Shown in pieces: positions 8,804 to 17,011 of a stretch of 64,000 nt of DNA. Where the stretch lies: the NCBI GenBank assembly GCA_029213065.1, contig JARGPH010000014.1, positions 352 to 64,351 on the forward strand, read 5' to 3'. The position numbers and the translations under genes were made by a program. The notes below the pieces were generated by a model. The model was not told the origin of the DNA. It made no database searches and saw nothing but the letters and a program-made list of their open reading frames with translations. The stretch's first letter is position 1. Each line of letters begins with the position of its first letter. This DNA is from Verrucomicrobiales bacterium (lineage in GTDB: Bacteria > Verrucomicrobiota > Verrucomicrobiia > Verrucomicrobiales > DEV007).

Positions 8804-8941
8804 AAATTAGATTTTTTACAAAATAGAGTTGCAATTATGGTAAATCAAGCAATTTTGTTGAGAAGAATACGAAAATTATTATAAGCCTGAAAACCTAGGC
8901 GGGGATTCAGACTCTTTTTGAACTGATGTAACTTTTTGCAA
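8804..8941. promoter_or_regulatory. Divergent AT-rich promoter region of the polysaccharide locus
   Basis: This 138-base gap separates the leftward and rightward polysaccharide operons and is clearly more A/T-rich than the flanking genes (for example ttagattttttaca and cgaaaattattataag). It must hold the start signals for both operons. No confident -35/-10 pair could be assigned. A TTGTTG near 8858 followed by tataag near 8880 is possible, but its spacer is too long. Confidence 0.5.
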
Positions 8942-10942
8942 ATGAACGATCACACGACCAGCGCAGGAGCATCGCCGCTATCCTCCCGATTTTATGTAAG
9001 CGACTTGCTTCACCTCTTGAGGCACTACTGGGCCATTCTCCTGGTTGTCCCGGTCTTGATTCTCGTAGCGATTTGTCTCTACGCTTTTCTGGGAACGAAG
9101 TATTACGCTGCGAGCGCCTCGGTTTACATGGACCCGAGTTTCGGACATCGCATTCAGACTGAGTCCAATGGGAAAGAGCCTCAAATTGTTGAGGATGAAG
9201 AGGCGCTCTTTTCGATGGAGGAAACCATTTGCTCGCCTCCGATGATTTTGCGGGTTCTGAAAACGCTGAAGCTGGATACGGATTTGGAGTTTCTTCCTCA
9301 GGAGATCAGGGAAAGAAAGCTGAACGGCCTGGATGTTCCCGATTCGAGGTTGGTTGATTCAGTGGCATCGCGTTACAGCGCCGAGTTGATCAATGCGACG
9401 AGGATCATCAAGGTGCACGTGAGAGATGATTCCCCGGAAAGAGCAAGCCGGATCGCGGAGGCTTTCATTTCGGAGTTCGTAAAGTTTCTCCAGGAGAATC
9501 GTGTCGAGAGCGAGAAAGAGTTGAAGACGGCTCTGATGGCGCAGTCGGATAAAATCCGCGCTCGCGCGATTGAGGCTGAGCAGGATCTGAACAATTTCAG
9601 AAGTCAACAGCCCGACTTTCTCGTTGAGCAGGACAGCAACGTCTTTACCCAGCAGATGCAGGATGCGGCGACCGAACTTAGCAAGGCGAATGCGGAGCTG
9701 GTTCGTTTGAGAAGTCTCCGTGACGCGCTTGAGCAGATCGATGCGGATTCAAATCCGATGCGCATTCTTACGCTTTCGAAAGGGCAGTATGCGGTGGATT
9801 TGGAAAGTGTGATTTCCCAGCTCACAGCTGCCGATGCGAAGTTTGAGGAAGTGAAAGAGAAATATGGAGTGAATCATTCGGAGTACCGGGCGGCGAGTAA
9901 TCAGCTCTCCCGTTTGCAGGAGTCGCTCAAGGATTACGCCTCTGAGATCAAAGTGGCAACGACTTCCAGATTTGATCAACTGAGCCAGCAGAAAGAGATT
10001 CTCGAGGCCGAGATGACGGGACTGCGCGATCGCTTTAAAACCTATAAGTCGGCAGGGGCTGAATTTCGCGGCCTCCAGAGCGCGGTGGAACGGGAGTGGG
10101 ATGCCTATGACCGAATTAATGATCGGATTTTGAACCTCGGAGACAGCGCCGATATGAGCGCGAAGCTCGCGACTCCCATGGGGGCGTCGATCGTTCCTCA
10201 CAAATCCACAAAGAGAAAACTGATCTCCGCTCTCGCCGCGGGGATGGTGCTCTCTGTCGGATGGGTTCTCGTGGTCGCCGCCATTCTCATTCTGAAGGGA
10301 TTGCCGTTCACCTCTCCTCGTCAGATCAACGAAGTATTGGGTGTCCCTCTTATTTCAACCGCAGGAAAAGGCCGGACAACGGGTCCGGAAACGCTTTCTT
10401 CGCTTCATATTTTCACGCACTCAAACCGTGTCATTTATCTGACCTCGATGGAAGATGGGGCCGCTGGAGACAGCGTTTGTGGAATGGTTTCCAAAACGTT
10501 CCTCGAAAGAGGGGAACCTGTCACCGTGGTCCGGATTTGCGACGCTCAGCCTGATGCCCGTTACTCATTTGAATCAGACCGCGTCAAAGTGGTGGACGTT
10601 TCCTCGACGCAGACAGGGGTGAAGGAGTTGAAGAAAAACGTAAAACAGTATCTCAAAGACAATCCGCTTCAGAATGTGATAGTGGATACGACCGCAGTCC
10701 GGGATATGGAAACCAAGCTTGCTTTGGGTAAAGTTTCCGGGTCAGCCATTGTCATCGTCCAGAAGAACGGCATCACCCGGGAGCACGCAGAGAAGTGGTT
10801 CCAGCGCTTCCGCGGGAAGGTGGAGAACGTTCTCGCGATGTATCACACCCCCGAGGTGACGCGGACAGAGCCCCGCCTCGCCCTGCCTCTCAAATCGGGG
10901 CCGGCGCCGAAGTTGATTCAATCGGAGCCGGCACACTCCTGA
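8942..10942 (+). CDS. Wzz/Wzc-like chain-length protein with decayed BY-kinase domain
   Basis: 666 residues from ATG 8942 (a TTG at 8936 is less likely). TM1 at about 29-51 follows a Wzz-type N-terminus. A long, mostly helical periplasmic region spans about 55-415, including a PDFLVEQDSN segment and coiled-coil-like stretches. TM2 lies at about 420-446. The cytoplasmic C-terminal ~200 residues keep the order of a bacterial tyrosine-kinase domain, with VIYLTS, a P-loop position and NVIVDTT. The P-loop reads DGAAGDS, with Asp where the catalytic Lys is expected, and the second Asp-rich Walker motif and C-terminal Tyr cluster are missing. It probably controls chain length and export without kinase activity. 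Confidence 0.85.
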   Translation: MNDHTTSAGASPLSSRFYVSDLLHLLRHYWAILLVVPVLILVAICLYAFLGTKYYAASASVYMDPSFGHRIQTESNGKEPQIVEDEEALFSMEETICSPPMILRVLKTLKLDTDLEFLPQEIRERKLNGLDVPDSRLVDSVASRYSAELINATRIIKVHVRDDSPERASRIAEAFISEFVKFLQENRVESEKELKTALMAQSDKIRARAIEAEQDLNNFRSQQPDFLVEQDSNVFTQQMQDAATELSKANAELVRLRSLRDALEQIDADSNPMRILTLSKGQYAVDLESVISQLTAADAKFEEVKEKYGVNHSEYRAASNQLSRLQESLKDYASEIKVATTSRFDQLSQQKEILEAEMTGLRDRFKTYKSAGAEFRGLQSAVEREWDAYDRINDRILNLGDSADMSAKLATPMGASIVPHKSTKRKLISALAAGMVLSVGWVLVVAAILILKGLPFTSPRQINEVLGVPLISTAGKGRTTGPETLSSLHIFTHSNRVIYLTSMEDGAAGDSVCGMVSKTFLERGEPVTVVRICDAQPDARYSFESDRVKVVDVSSTQTGVKELKKNVKQYLKDNPLQNVIVDTTAVRDMETKLALGKVSGSAIVIVQKNGITREHAEKWFQRFRGKVENVLAMYHTPEVTRTEPRLALPLKSGPAPKLIQSEPAHS

Positions 10943-10967
10943 TCGAGCGCTTTCCTCATCGATCATA

Positions 10968-12164
10968 ATGACACAGAGCTACTCGATCCTGAACGCGCGG
11001 CTGCCCTCATTTGATGCGGTCGTCCACAACGGGGTGATCGTGGCTCAGGCCCTTCTCGTCTTGATGTCCCCGTTTATCCGTCTTGCGGGCGGGGCCCCGA
11101 TTCAGGATCGGGCTATGGACGTGATCTTCGCTCTCTATCTCGGAGTGGTTGCACTGAAATGTGTGTTTGGCAGGCCAACTTTCAGATTGATTGCCGGCCT
11201 CGCTCTTATTGGCGCCTACGGGATCGCCGGACTGGTCGAGTCATACCTGAATCAGAATCTGGGAGGGTTTGTCTTTGAGGCGAAATTGTTTGTCTCATTG
11301 GCGCTCTTTTTCTGTCTTCTCGACGAGCGGCCGAAAATCTCGGACAGGTCCCTGAAACTGCTGTTTGGCTCATTCATTGTCGCCTCGGCCTGTTTTCTGG
11401 TCCTCAACCCCGGGGAGCGTCTCCATATCGTGAACGAGAGTAATTACCTGTGCATGTATGTCGGGATTGCGATGTTTTCCTTTATCTCCGCAAAAGGTCG
11501 GACCATCAGTAATAAGAGTCTCATCGGGCTCGGTGTCTTTACGATGGTCCTTATCATTGTATCCCAAAGCCGAACCGGGGCGGGGTTTCTCGCTGTAGCG
11601 TGGCTGGTTTACTTTTGGGAGCGGTTCGGATTCGGAAAGGCCGCCCTTGCCGCCATGATCCTCGCGGGTGTGGGGCTTTTCGGAGCGGTCGCTGCCATTG
11701 CAGTGGATGCCCCGATAGTGGCTCGTTTTGATGAACTGAGAAATCCGGCAAAGGTCGATCGATTCATCTATTTGATTGAGGCCGGAAAGATTATCGAAAG
11801 AAGGTCGGTGAGCGAGAACCTCGTCCGCCTGACCTACGCTGAGCCCGTCTCGACACGTGTTGCCGATGATATGAAGTGGCTCACGAGTCGAAGCGATACA
11901 GGAACAGAGCAGGGGCAACTCTATCCCCATCATTTTCACCTCGCTTATCTCCGTCTTCTAACGGGGCACGGTTTTGTCGTGCTGGGGCTTTTCGTTGTCG
12001 CGTTGCCTTTCGTGTGGCGGCACAACAAGTATCTCGCCCTCGGGCTGGGGGTTTGCTCTCTTTCGATGTCGGTTCCCTACCTCTCCCTGTTTTTCGGATC
12101 GCTTCAGATCGCTATGGCTTTCCCTTCTCTGAAACCGTCAAGAACCCTGGCAATGCTCAAATGA
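10968..12164 (+). CDS. O-antigen ligase/polymerase-like membrane protein
   Basis: 398 residues with about 10-12 membrane segments. A large periplasmic loop (roughly residues 245-320, containing RFIYLIEAGKII) is followed by HHFHLAYLRLLTGHG, matching the His-containing segment seen in Wzy/WaaL-type O-antigen ligases and polymerases. The central SQSRTGAGFLAVAWL is also typical of the family. It lies 25 bases after the chain-length protein and overlaps the next gene through an ATGA stop/start. Whether it polymerises repeat units or ligates chains cannot be decided from sequence. Confidence 0.82.
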   Translation: MTQSYSILNARLPSFDAVVHNGVIVAQALLVLMSPFIRLAGGAPIQDRAMDVIFALYLGVVALKCVFGRPTFRLIAGLALIGAYGIAGLVESYLNQNLGGFVFEAKLFVSLALFFCLLDERPKISDRSLKLLFGSFIVASACFLVLNPGERLHIVNESNYLCMYVGIAMFSFISAKGRTISNKSLIGLGVFTMVLIIVSQSRTGAGFLAVAWLVYFWERFGFGKAALAAMILAGVGLFGAVAAIAVDAPIVARFDELRNPAKVDRFIYLIEAGKIIERRSVSENLVRLTYAEPVSTRVADDMKWLTSRSDTGTEQGQLYPHHFHLAYLRLLTGHGFVVLGLFVVALPFVWRHNKYLALGLGVCSLSMSVPYLSLFFGSLQIAMAFPSLKPSRTLAMLK

Positions 12165-12904
12165 TATCGGTAATTAACAAGAGACTCAGTAGCGGATTCG
12201 ACCTCAGGAAGGGCGAGATTCACACCTTTCTGAATCCATACTCATACCTGTTGCTCCGGCGGAATCCTGAACTTCTGGAACAGTTTGATGTGGTTCATTT
12301 CGATGGAATTGCTCTCTGTCGAATTTACGAAATGTTCCGTGTCAAAAGTGTTCCCCGGCGCAGTTTTGATATGACCTCAGTAGCGAGAGATGTGCTGAAA
12401 TCCGCTTCAGTCGAAGGGAAGCGGGTCGCTTTCGTGGGGACGGAGGAAGGGGTGGTCGACAAGGCGGTCGATACGCTTCAGAAAGCTTTCTCGTTTGAGG
12501 TCGCGCTGGTAAGGCACGGATTTTTTTCCTCTGATGAGGAAATGGAGACGTTTCAAAAGCACCTTGTCGAAGTTGACCCTGACATTGTCATAGTTGGCAT
12601 GGGGGTTAACCGTCAGGAAAAGTTTCTCATTCAGATGAAAGGGCTCGGTTGGACCGGAACGGGATTCACTTGCGGTGGGTTTCTTCATCAAACCGCACTC
12701 CGTCTGGATTTCTATCCCAAGGTGATGGACAAACTGAATCTACGCTGGCTCTATCGGGTCTGGCGGGATCCTTACGTGATTCGCCGCTACCTTCTGGATT
12801 ATCCCAAATTTCTGATCTGCTTTCTTTCGGACTACTTCTCATGGCGCAATGAAAAGCCATTGGTCGAGAAAGTGGTTTTGAATGCCGTCCGTCAGTATTC
12901 GTAG
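12161..12904 (+). CDS. WecG/TagA/CpsF-family glycosyltransferase
   Basis: 247 residues beginning at ATG 12161, which overlaps the upstream stop as ATGA. Family hallmarks are FLNPYSYLLLRRN near the start, VVHFDGIALCRIYEMF (the conserved D-G loop), VAFVGTEEGVVDKAVDTL, PDIVIVGMGVNRQEKFL and a C-terminal LNLRWLYRVWRDP. GT26 enzymes transfer N-acetylmannosamine(uronate) or related sugars to a lipid-linked acceptor at the membrane. It is the last recognised gene of the rightward polysaccharide operon. Confidence 0.92.
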   Translation: MISVINKRLSSGFDLRKGEIHTFLNPYSYLLLRRNPELLEQFDVVHFDGIALCRIYEMFRVKSVPRRSFDMTSVARDVLKSASVEGKRVAFVGTEEGVVDKAVDTLQKAFSFEVALVRHGFFSSDEEMETFQKHLVEVDPDIVIVGMGVNRQEKFLIQMKGLGWTGTGFTCGGFLHQTALRLDFYPKVMDKLNLRWLYRVWRDPYVIRRYLLDYPKFLICFLSDYFSWRNEKPLVEKVVLNAVRQYS

Positions 12905-13007
12905 CGATCCGGGATCCAACAGGATGCCCCGGGATCCGAAGTTCACTTTTCAGTATTATTCAACCAGTTCACCAAAACAATCGTTTTAAGATTTGCACCA
13001 GCCACAT

Positions 13008-13889
13008 ATGAAAAACCCTAACAGAATGCTTTCATTCTCAATCGCACCGTTCCTGAGTAAGTCATCGGCGTTCGTTGCAGCGGGGGCGATGGCCCTCACT
13101 TTTCCACTGTTTGCACACGAGGCAGTACAGGTGACAGAAGTGGCTCCGAACGGCGAGCGCATCCTGGCGCTGGAGTCTACGCACACGATCAAACGTGATG
13201 GCAGGGTCGATGTCGAAGTTGAGTTTGATCTCGTTTCCGAAGGTATCTCTGTGAAGCGCGGTCCGTGTCTTAATTTGCTGAAAGTCTACCGTGGACCGAT
13301 GGGGCTGGTGCTCGACAACGGAGTCGAAGTTACCGGGGTGTGGCGAAACGGCGCTCCGGAGAGCTATTTCGAGGATGAAAAGGAATTCGAAACAGCTCTC
13401 TATGTCGGGGGGCGTGATCGACTCCTCGAGCCCGGAAATCACAGTTATCGTGTGACCTACACGATGCAGGGAGACTGGAGAAAAGCCGGGAATCATTTCA
13501 TGGGTGCTTTCGATATGGTGGGGGCTTTCAACGGTTTGCCAATTGAGAAGGCGGTCGCTCATTTGAAGTTTCCCGAAGGCGTCTCTGTAGAGCGGTTTTC
13601 CTCCTCGGTGACAGGGATTGCCAATTCCTCACCGGCTTATAAAACCACGCAGGTGGTCGACGGATTGAGAGTCGAGACAAATGGGGTCATGGAGAAAGAT
13701 CGCTCCTTTTTTATCAATGCGATCTGGCCGGCCGAGTCGTTTGCCTCGCGGAGTCAGTGGGTTCATGTTCTCGTCCAGCACCCGAGACTTCCGGTGACTC
13801 TATTCGCCGCTATCCTCCTGAGCGCTCTCCTCGGGTTTGTTCTTGTTAGAATTTTCGGGAGGAGCAGAGCTGTCACGGCCGTCGCCTGA
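13008..13889 (+). CDS. DUF2207-like membrane-anchored protein
   Basis: 293 residues from ATG 13008 (a TTG at 12993 would extend it by five residues). A signal peptide ends near PLFAHEA. The extracytoplasmic beta-rich region contains ESTHTIKRDGRVDVEVEFDLVSEG and HSYRVTYTM, resembling the N-terminal part of DUF2207 membrane proteins. One C-terminal membrane helix (about 262-283) precedes a short basic tail. The long C-terminal part of full DUF2207 proteins is absent. Its 3' end overlaps the convergent lipoprotein gene by 17 bases. Function unknown. Confidence 0.72.
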   Translation: MKNPNRMLSFSIAPFLSKSSAFVAAGAMALTFPLFAHEAVQVTEVAPNGERILALESTHTIKRDGRVDVEVEFDLVSEGISVKRGPCLNLLKVYRGPMGLVLDNGVEVTGVWRNGAPESYFEDEKEFETALYVGGRDRLLEPGNHSYRVTYTMQGDWRKAGNHFMGAFDMVGAFNGLPIEKAVAHLKFPEGVSVERFSSSVTGIANSSPAYKTTQVVDGLRVETNGVMEKDRSFFINAIWPAESFASRSQWVHVLVQHPRLPVTLFAAILLSALLGFVLVRIFGRSRAVTAVA

Positions 13890-14328
13890 TGCTTGCGAGG
13901 GCCGCAGGAGTGGCCTTCTTTACGAGCTTCGATTCCTCTTCCGTGAGCGGTCGGTAGGCACGTGGAAATTTCTCCCAGCCGTAGCCCCAACGCCACGGTG
14001 TCGGGAAAAGCGGGGAGCCTCCGACACGCACGCCGGCGAATGCCACGGCGGCGGCGAGAGGGTGCCCCGTGTCGCGGATGTCCTCTTTCATTTTTCGGTC
14101 GGCGGCTAGGCGGTCGGCGAAGGTGCCGCCCTGCCAGTAGGTGAAATCGTGGTGCTCACAGGCAAAACACCAGCGCTCGCGATCTTCTTTCGGGCCGTTA
14201 GGGAAACTGGTGCAGCCATCTGACTTAAATGGTGCAAGCGACGCCACTTCGGTCGTTCGGCACGACGGCAGAATGACGAGAGCGATTCCGGTAAAAATGA
14301 GAAGAAGCGGTTTCACGGTGTTTCTCAT
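13873..14328 (-). CDS. Lipoprotein with phospholipase A2-like HD motif
   Basis: 151 residues from ATG 14328. An upstream in-frame start at 14355 would add nine residues before the signal sequence. The signal peptide ends in a lipobox, LPSC. The core has CFACEHHDFTYW followed by RLAADRKMKEDI. This is the arrangement of the bacterial phospholipase A2 fold, a Cys next to a His-Asp pair, then an Asp about 15-20 residues later. A Ca-dependent lipid hydrolase anchored in the outer membrane is a reasonable inference, but the calcium loop is not obvious and activity is unproven. Confidence 0.68.
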   Translation of the reverse strand: MRNTVKPLLLIFTGIALVILPSCRTTEVASLAPFKSDGCTSFPNGPKEDRERWCFACEHHDFTYWQGGTFADRLAADRKMKEDIRDTGHPLAAAVAFAGVRVGGSPLFPTPWRWGYGWEKFPRAYRPLTEEESKLVKKATPAALASIRRRP

Positions 14329-14370
14329 TGAGTCGCCTCTTTCGCCCTTTCGCAAGTTATTCCGGACGGC

Positions 14371-14796
14371 CTAAGCGGGAGGTTGAGGGAAAATTCGCTT
14401 CGATTCGCAATTGATAAGGCGCACGTCCCGGCACGGTCCGTCGTAGGAATCCCAGAATTCGATGAAGAGCCCGTCGGGTGCGCTTTCTTCTACGATTTCT
14501 GAAAGCCAGGCGGCGTAGGTGTTGTCTTCGCCTTTCGCAGCTTCGATCAGGTCGGGGAACTTGCGGATGATTGCTTCGGCGAGTTCTCCGGGGCTTGAAT
14601 CGGGAGTGTCTCCCCAGTTCATGTTTAACTGATTCGTGAGCGAACCGGAGGGGCCTTTCACTGAGCTGTCACTGGTCAACAGGTGATAACGCCAATGGCA
14701 TCCGCTCGGAGAAAGCCCCGCGTTGATGCGCAGCTTTTTGTAGCCGCGTCGATGGAGTTCAGCGACGGCGAGGATCAGTTTGCGTGTGGCATTCAT
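14371..14796 (-). CDS. Conserved-looking protein of unknown function
   Basis: 141 residues from ATG 14796 (MNATRKLILAV). A longer reading frame opens at 14898 but would run through the divergent promoter region of the sigma factor. It is soluble and acidic, with a pattern of RRGYKKLRINAGLSPSGCHWRY, GELAEAIIRKFPDLI and a C-terminal DGPCRDVRL. No domain was recognised. It is on the opposite strand to the sigma factor, so the two genes may share a regulatory region. Confidence 0.6.
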   Translation of the reverse strand: MNATRKLILAVAELHRRGYKKLRINAGLSPSGCHWRYHLLTSDSSVKGPSGSLTNQLNMNWGDTPDSSPGELAEAIIRKFPDLIEAAKGEDNTYAAWLSEIVEESAPDGLFIEFWDSYDGPCRDVRLINCESKRIFPQPPA

Positions 14797-14831
14797 GGGC
14801 GGATTGATGAAAGGATCATGATAAGAGATGA

Positions 14832-14877
14832 TTCGAGAATGAAGCGATTTTGCTAAGCTTTTTTGAAATTTCTCGAA
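14832..14877. promoter_or_regulatory. 8-bp inverted repeat in the divergent region before the sigma factor
   Basis: TTCGAGAA (14832-14839) and TTCTCGAA (14870-14877) form a perfect 8-bp inverted repeat separated by 30 bases, lying between the divergent unknown gene and the sigma factor start at 14925. A regulator site or a weak hairpin are both possible. No -35/-10 pair was assigned. Confidence 0.3.
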
Positions 14878-14924
14878 AAAAGTCGGGCGATTTTTCATAC
14901 TGGTGGAGTTCCATTGTTAGAAAG

Positions 14925-15467
14925 ATGAGCCTGGAGTCAGAGAATAACGATTATGAGCAGTTCGTGAAGCTGTTCAGCAAGCACGAACCGGCGCTTCGTC
15001 GCTTTGTGCGTTCGTTGGTCTATTCCTGGGATGACGTGGATGATGTGATGCAGAATACCGGTTTGGTATTGTGGCGAAAGTTTTCTGATTTTGATCCCGA
15101 TACCAGCTTTATGAATTGGGCGAGTGTTGTCGCACGATTTGAAGTTCTCAGCTGGAAGCGGGATCGGGCACGCGACCGGCATGTCTTTGATGATGATCTC
15201 ATTTCGATGCTGGCGGAGGAAACGGATGCCGAGTGCGAGAAGTTGATCCTGCATCGACGCGCTCTTGATGGCTGTCTGGAGAAACTCCCGGAAGACCTTC
15301 GTCGAGTCGTCGTTGCTGCCTACGAACCCGGCGTGAAGCTGAATGAAGTGGCCGAAAGGATCGGGAGTTCGGCGACCGGGTTTTATAAGAGCCTTAGAAG
15401 GACGAGAGAGAGCCTCATGGCGTGCATTGAGGAGGAAGTAGCGAGTCAGGAAGGGAGGGCTCGATGA
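14925..15467 (+). CDS. ECF sigma factor (Rhodopirellula/Verrucomicrobium family)
   Basis: 180 residues from ATG 14925 (an upstream in-frame start at 14850 lacks support; agaaag precedes 14925). Region 2 includes SWDDVDDVMQNTGLVLWRKFSDFD and FMNWASVVARFEVLSWKRDRARDR. Region 4 is a helix-turn-helix with VKLNEVAERIGSSATGFYKSL. The WRKF..FD....F..WA..VARFEVL pattern is characteristic of the sigma subfamily expanded in Planctomycetes and Verrucomicrobia. Its stop overlaps the start of the FecR/LamG protein, which is the likely anti-sigma partner. Confidence 0.93.
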   Translation: MSLESENNDYEQFVKLFSKHEPALRRFVRSLVYSWDDVDDVMQNTGLVLWRKFSDFDPDTSFMNWASVVARFEVLSWKRDRARDRHVFDDDLISMLAEETDAECEKLILHRRALDGCLEKLPEDLRRVVVAAYEPGVKLNEVAERIGSSATGFYKSLRRTRESLMACIEEEVASQEGRAR

Positions 15468-17011
15468 ATGACCCTGAGTTTTCGACCTTATTAGACAAGT
15501 ATCTGAATCAGATGCTGAGCGAAGAGGAGTTCGTGGTTTTCCAGGAAGTACTGAAGTCGTCCGCGGAGAGACGCCGCCAATTGATTTGCCACAGCCAGCT
15601 TGATGCGGGTTTGATGGAAGTGGGGGGCACCTTGGAGGTGAAAGAGTCCAGTCCGGTGGAAAGTCATGCGGGAAAAAACGTTTCGTCTTCGGTCGTTTCG
15701 TGGCTCGCAGTAGCCGCTGCCGTTGCGGTCAGTACGCTCACCTTTTTTGCTCTCGCTTTGCGTGAAGACACGGAGCCAATGGCTCACGGTTTTGCGGTTT
15801 TGACCCGGACGGTGAATCCCGTTTGGAAGAGCGAAGTCTTTGAGGTAGGAAGTATTGTTCCTAAAGGGAGCCTTCAGCTTGAGAGCGGATCGCTGCAGGT
15901 CGAATTTTTTGGAGGGGCTACTTTGGTGATGGAGGGACCCGGCAATCTTGAGATTCGATCCGCGTCAGAAGCGTTTTGTCACAGCGGGAAATTGCGAGCG
16001 AGTGTTCCGCCTGCTGCGCGTGGGTTTGTCATTGATACACCGAGCGGAAAGGTCGTCGATTTGGGGACAGAGTTTGGATTGGAAGTGGGTGATGGCGGTG
16101 TGCCCGAGATTCACGTCTTCGAGGGCGAGGTCGAGATTCATGAATCAGGTGGAGAGGTTCAGACATTCTACGGAGGCGAAGCTGGAAAGGGGGCGGCTCG
16201 TTTTCCTGCAGACGTAGGGTCGTTTCTCAGCACGGCTGATCTCAATGAGGAAGTGATGGAGTCTGTTGAATCAAAGTTTTCGATGTGGCGGCGATTCAGT
16301 CGTGAGCTGAGTCGGGATGAGCGGCTCATCGCTTATTTTCCGATGGAGAATCCGGATCTTTCACGACGACGTTTGTTCAACGAGGCACCAACGGGATCTG
16401 AGATGGACGGAGCCATCGTAGGCGCAAATCGTGTTGAAGGACGGTGGGCGGGTGTCGGGAAAGGTGCGGTTGAATTCACACCTACAGGGAGCCGGGTTCG
16501 TCTCGCGATTCCCGGTGAATACGGATCGCTAACCTTTGCGTGTTGGGTGCGAATCGATTCTTTAGACCGTCAATACAATGGCCTCTACCTCGCTGATAAT
16601 TACCAGCCGGGAGAGTGCCACTGGCAGTTGCAGAAGGACGGGCGGATTCTCTTCTCGTTCCTTCACAGTCCGAAAGTGAATTTTAAATCCCTTTCTCCAG
16701 TGGTCTGGGATATTTCAAAAAGCGGGCAGTGGCTGCACTTAGCGGTGACCCTCGACTTGGAAAAACAGAAAGTCACTCACTACGCGAATGGTGAAATTAT
16801 CTTCGAGCATCCCATCGGATCGAAATACCAGATCGCCAAAACCCGGTTCGGTTCCGGAGAACTTGGAAACTGGGGTTTTCCTAATGCGCCGGACAACGAA
16901 TGGTTCGCGATTCGTAACTTGAATGGGCGTATCGACGAATTTGCGATTTTCTCGGAGGCTTTGGATCCGGCTGAGATTTTAGAAATGTACACGATTGGAA
17001 ATCCCCAATGA
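15464..17011 (+). CDS. FecR-domain and LamG-domain membrane protein (putative anti-sigma factor)
   Basis: 515 residues. The N-terminal ~70 residues are cytoplasmic and could bind the sigma factor. A TM helix lies at about 77-99. A FecR-type domain (about 120-250) contains FGGATLVMEGPGNLEI, KVVDLGTEFGLEV and EIHVFEGEVEI. The C-terminus (about 335-510) is a LamG/concanavalin-like jelly roll with LTFACWVRID, WLHLAVTLD and GRIDEFAIF. This architecture is typical of Planctomycetes and Verrucomicrobia next to ECF sigma genes. It may sense polysaccharide outside the cell and hold the sigma factor inactive. It overlaps the gene on each side by four bases or fewer. Confidence 0.93.
   Translation: MNDPEFSTLLDKYLNQMLSEEEFVVFQEVLKSSAERRRQLICHSQLDAGLMEVGGTLEVKESSPVESHAGKNVSSSVVSWLAVAAAVAVSTLTFFALALREDTEPMAHGFAVLTRTVNPVWKSEVFEVGSIVPKGSLQLESGSLQVEFFGGATLVMEGPGNLEIRSASEAFCHSGKLRASVPPAARGFVIDTPSGKVVDLGTEFGLEVGDGGVPEIHVFEGEVEIHESGGEVQTFYGGEAGKGAARFPADVGSFLSTADLNEEVMESVESKFSMWRRFSRELSRDERLIAYFPMENPDLSRRRLFNEAPTGSEMDGAIVGANRVEGRWAGVGKGAVEFTPTGSRVRLAIPGEYGSLTFACWVRIDSLDRQYNGLYLADNYQPGECHWQLQKDGRILFSFLHSPKVNFKSLSPVVWDISKSGQWLHLAVTLDLEKQKVTHYANGEIIFEHPIGSKYQIAKTRFGSGELGNWGFPNAPDNEWFAIRNLNGRIDEFAIFSEALDPAEILEMYTIGNPQ

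Noticed and set aside
12905-12950. Repeated CCGGGATCC and hairpin after the WecG-like gene as a terminator
   Set aside because: A stem with one bulge can form, but there is no T run after it, so termination is not supported.
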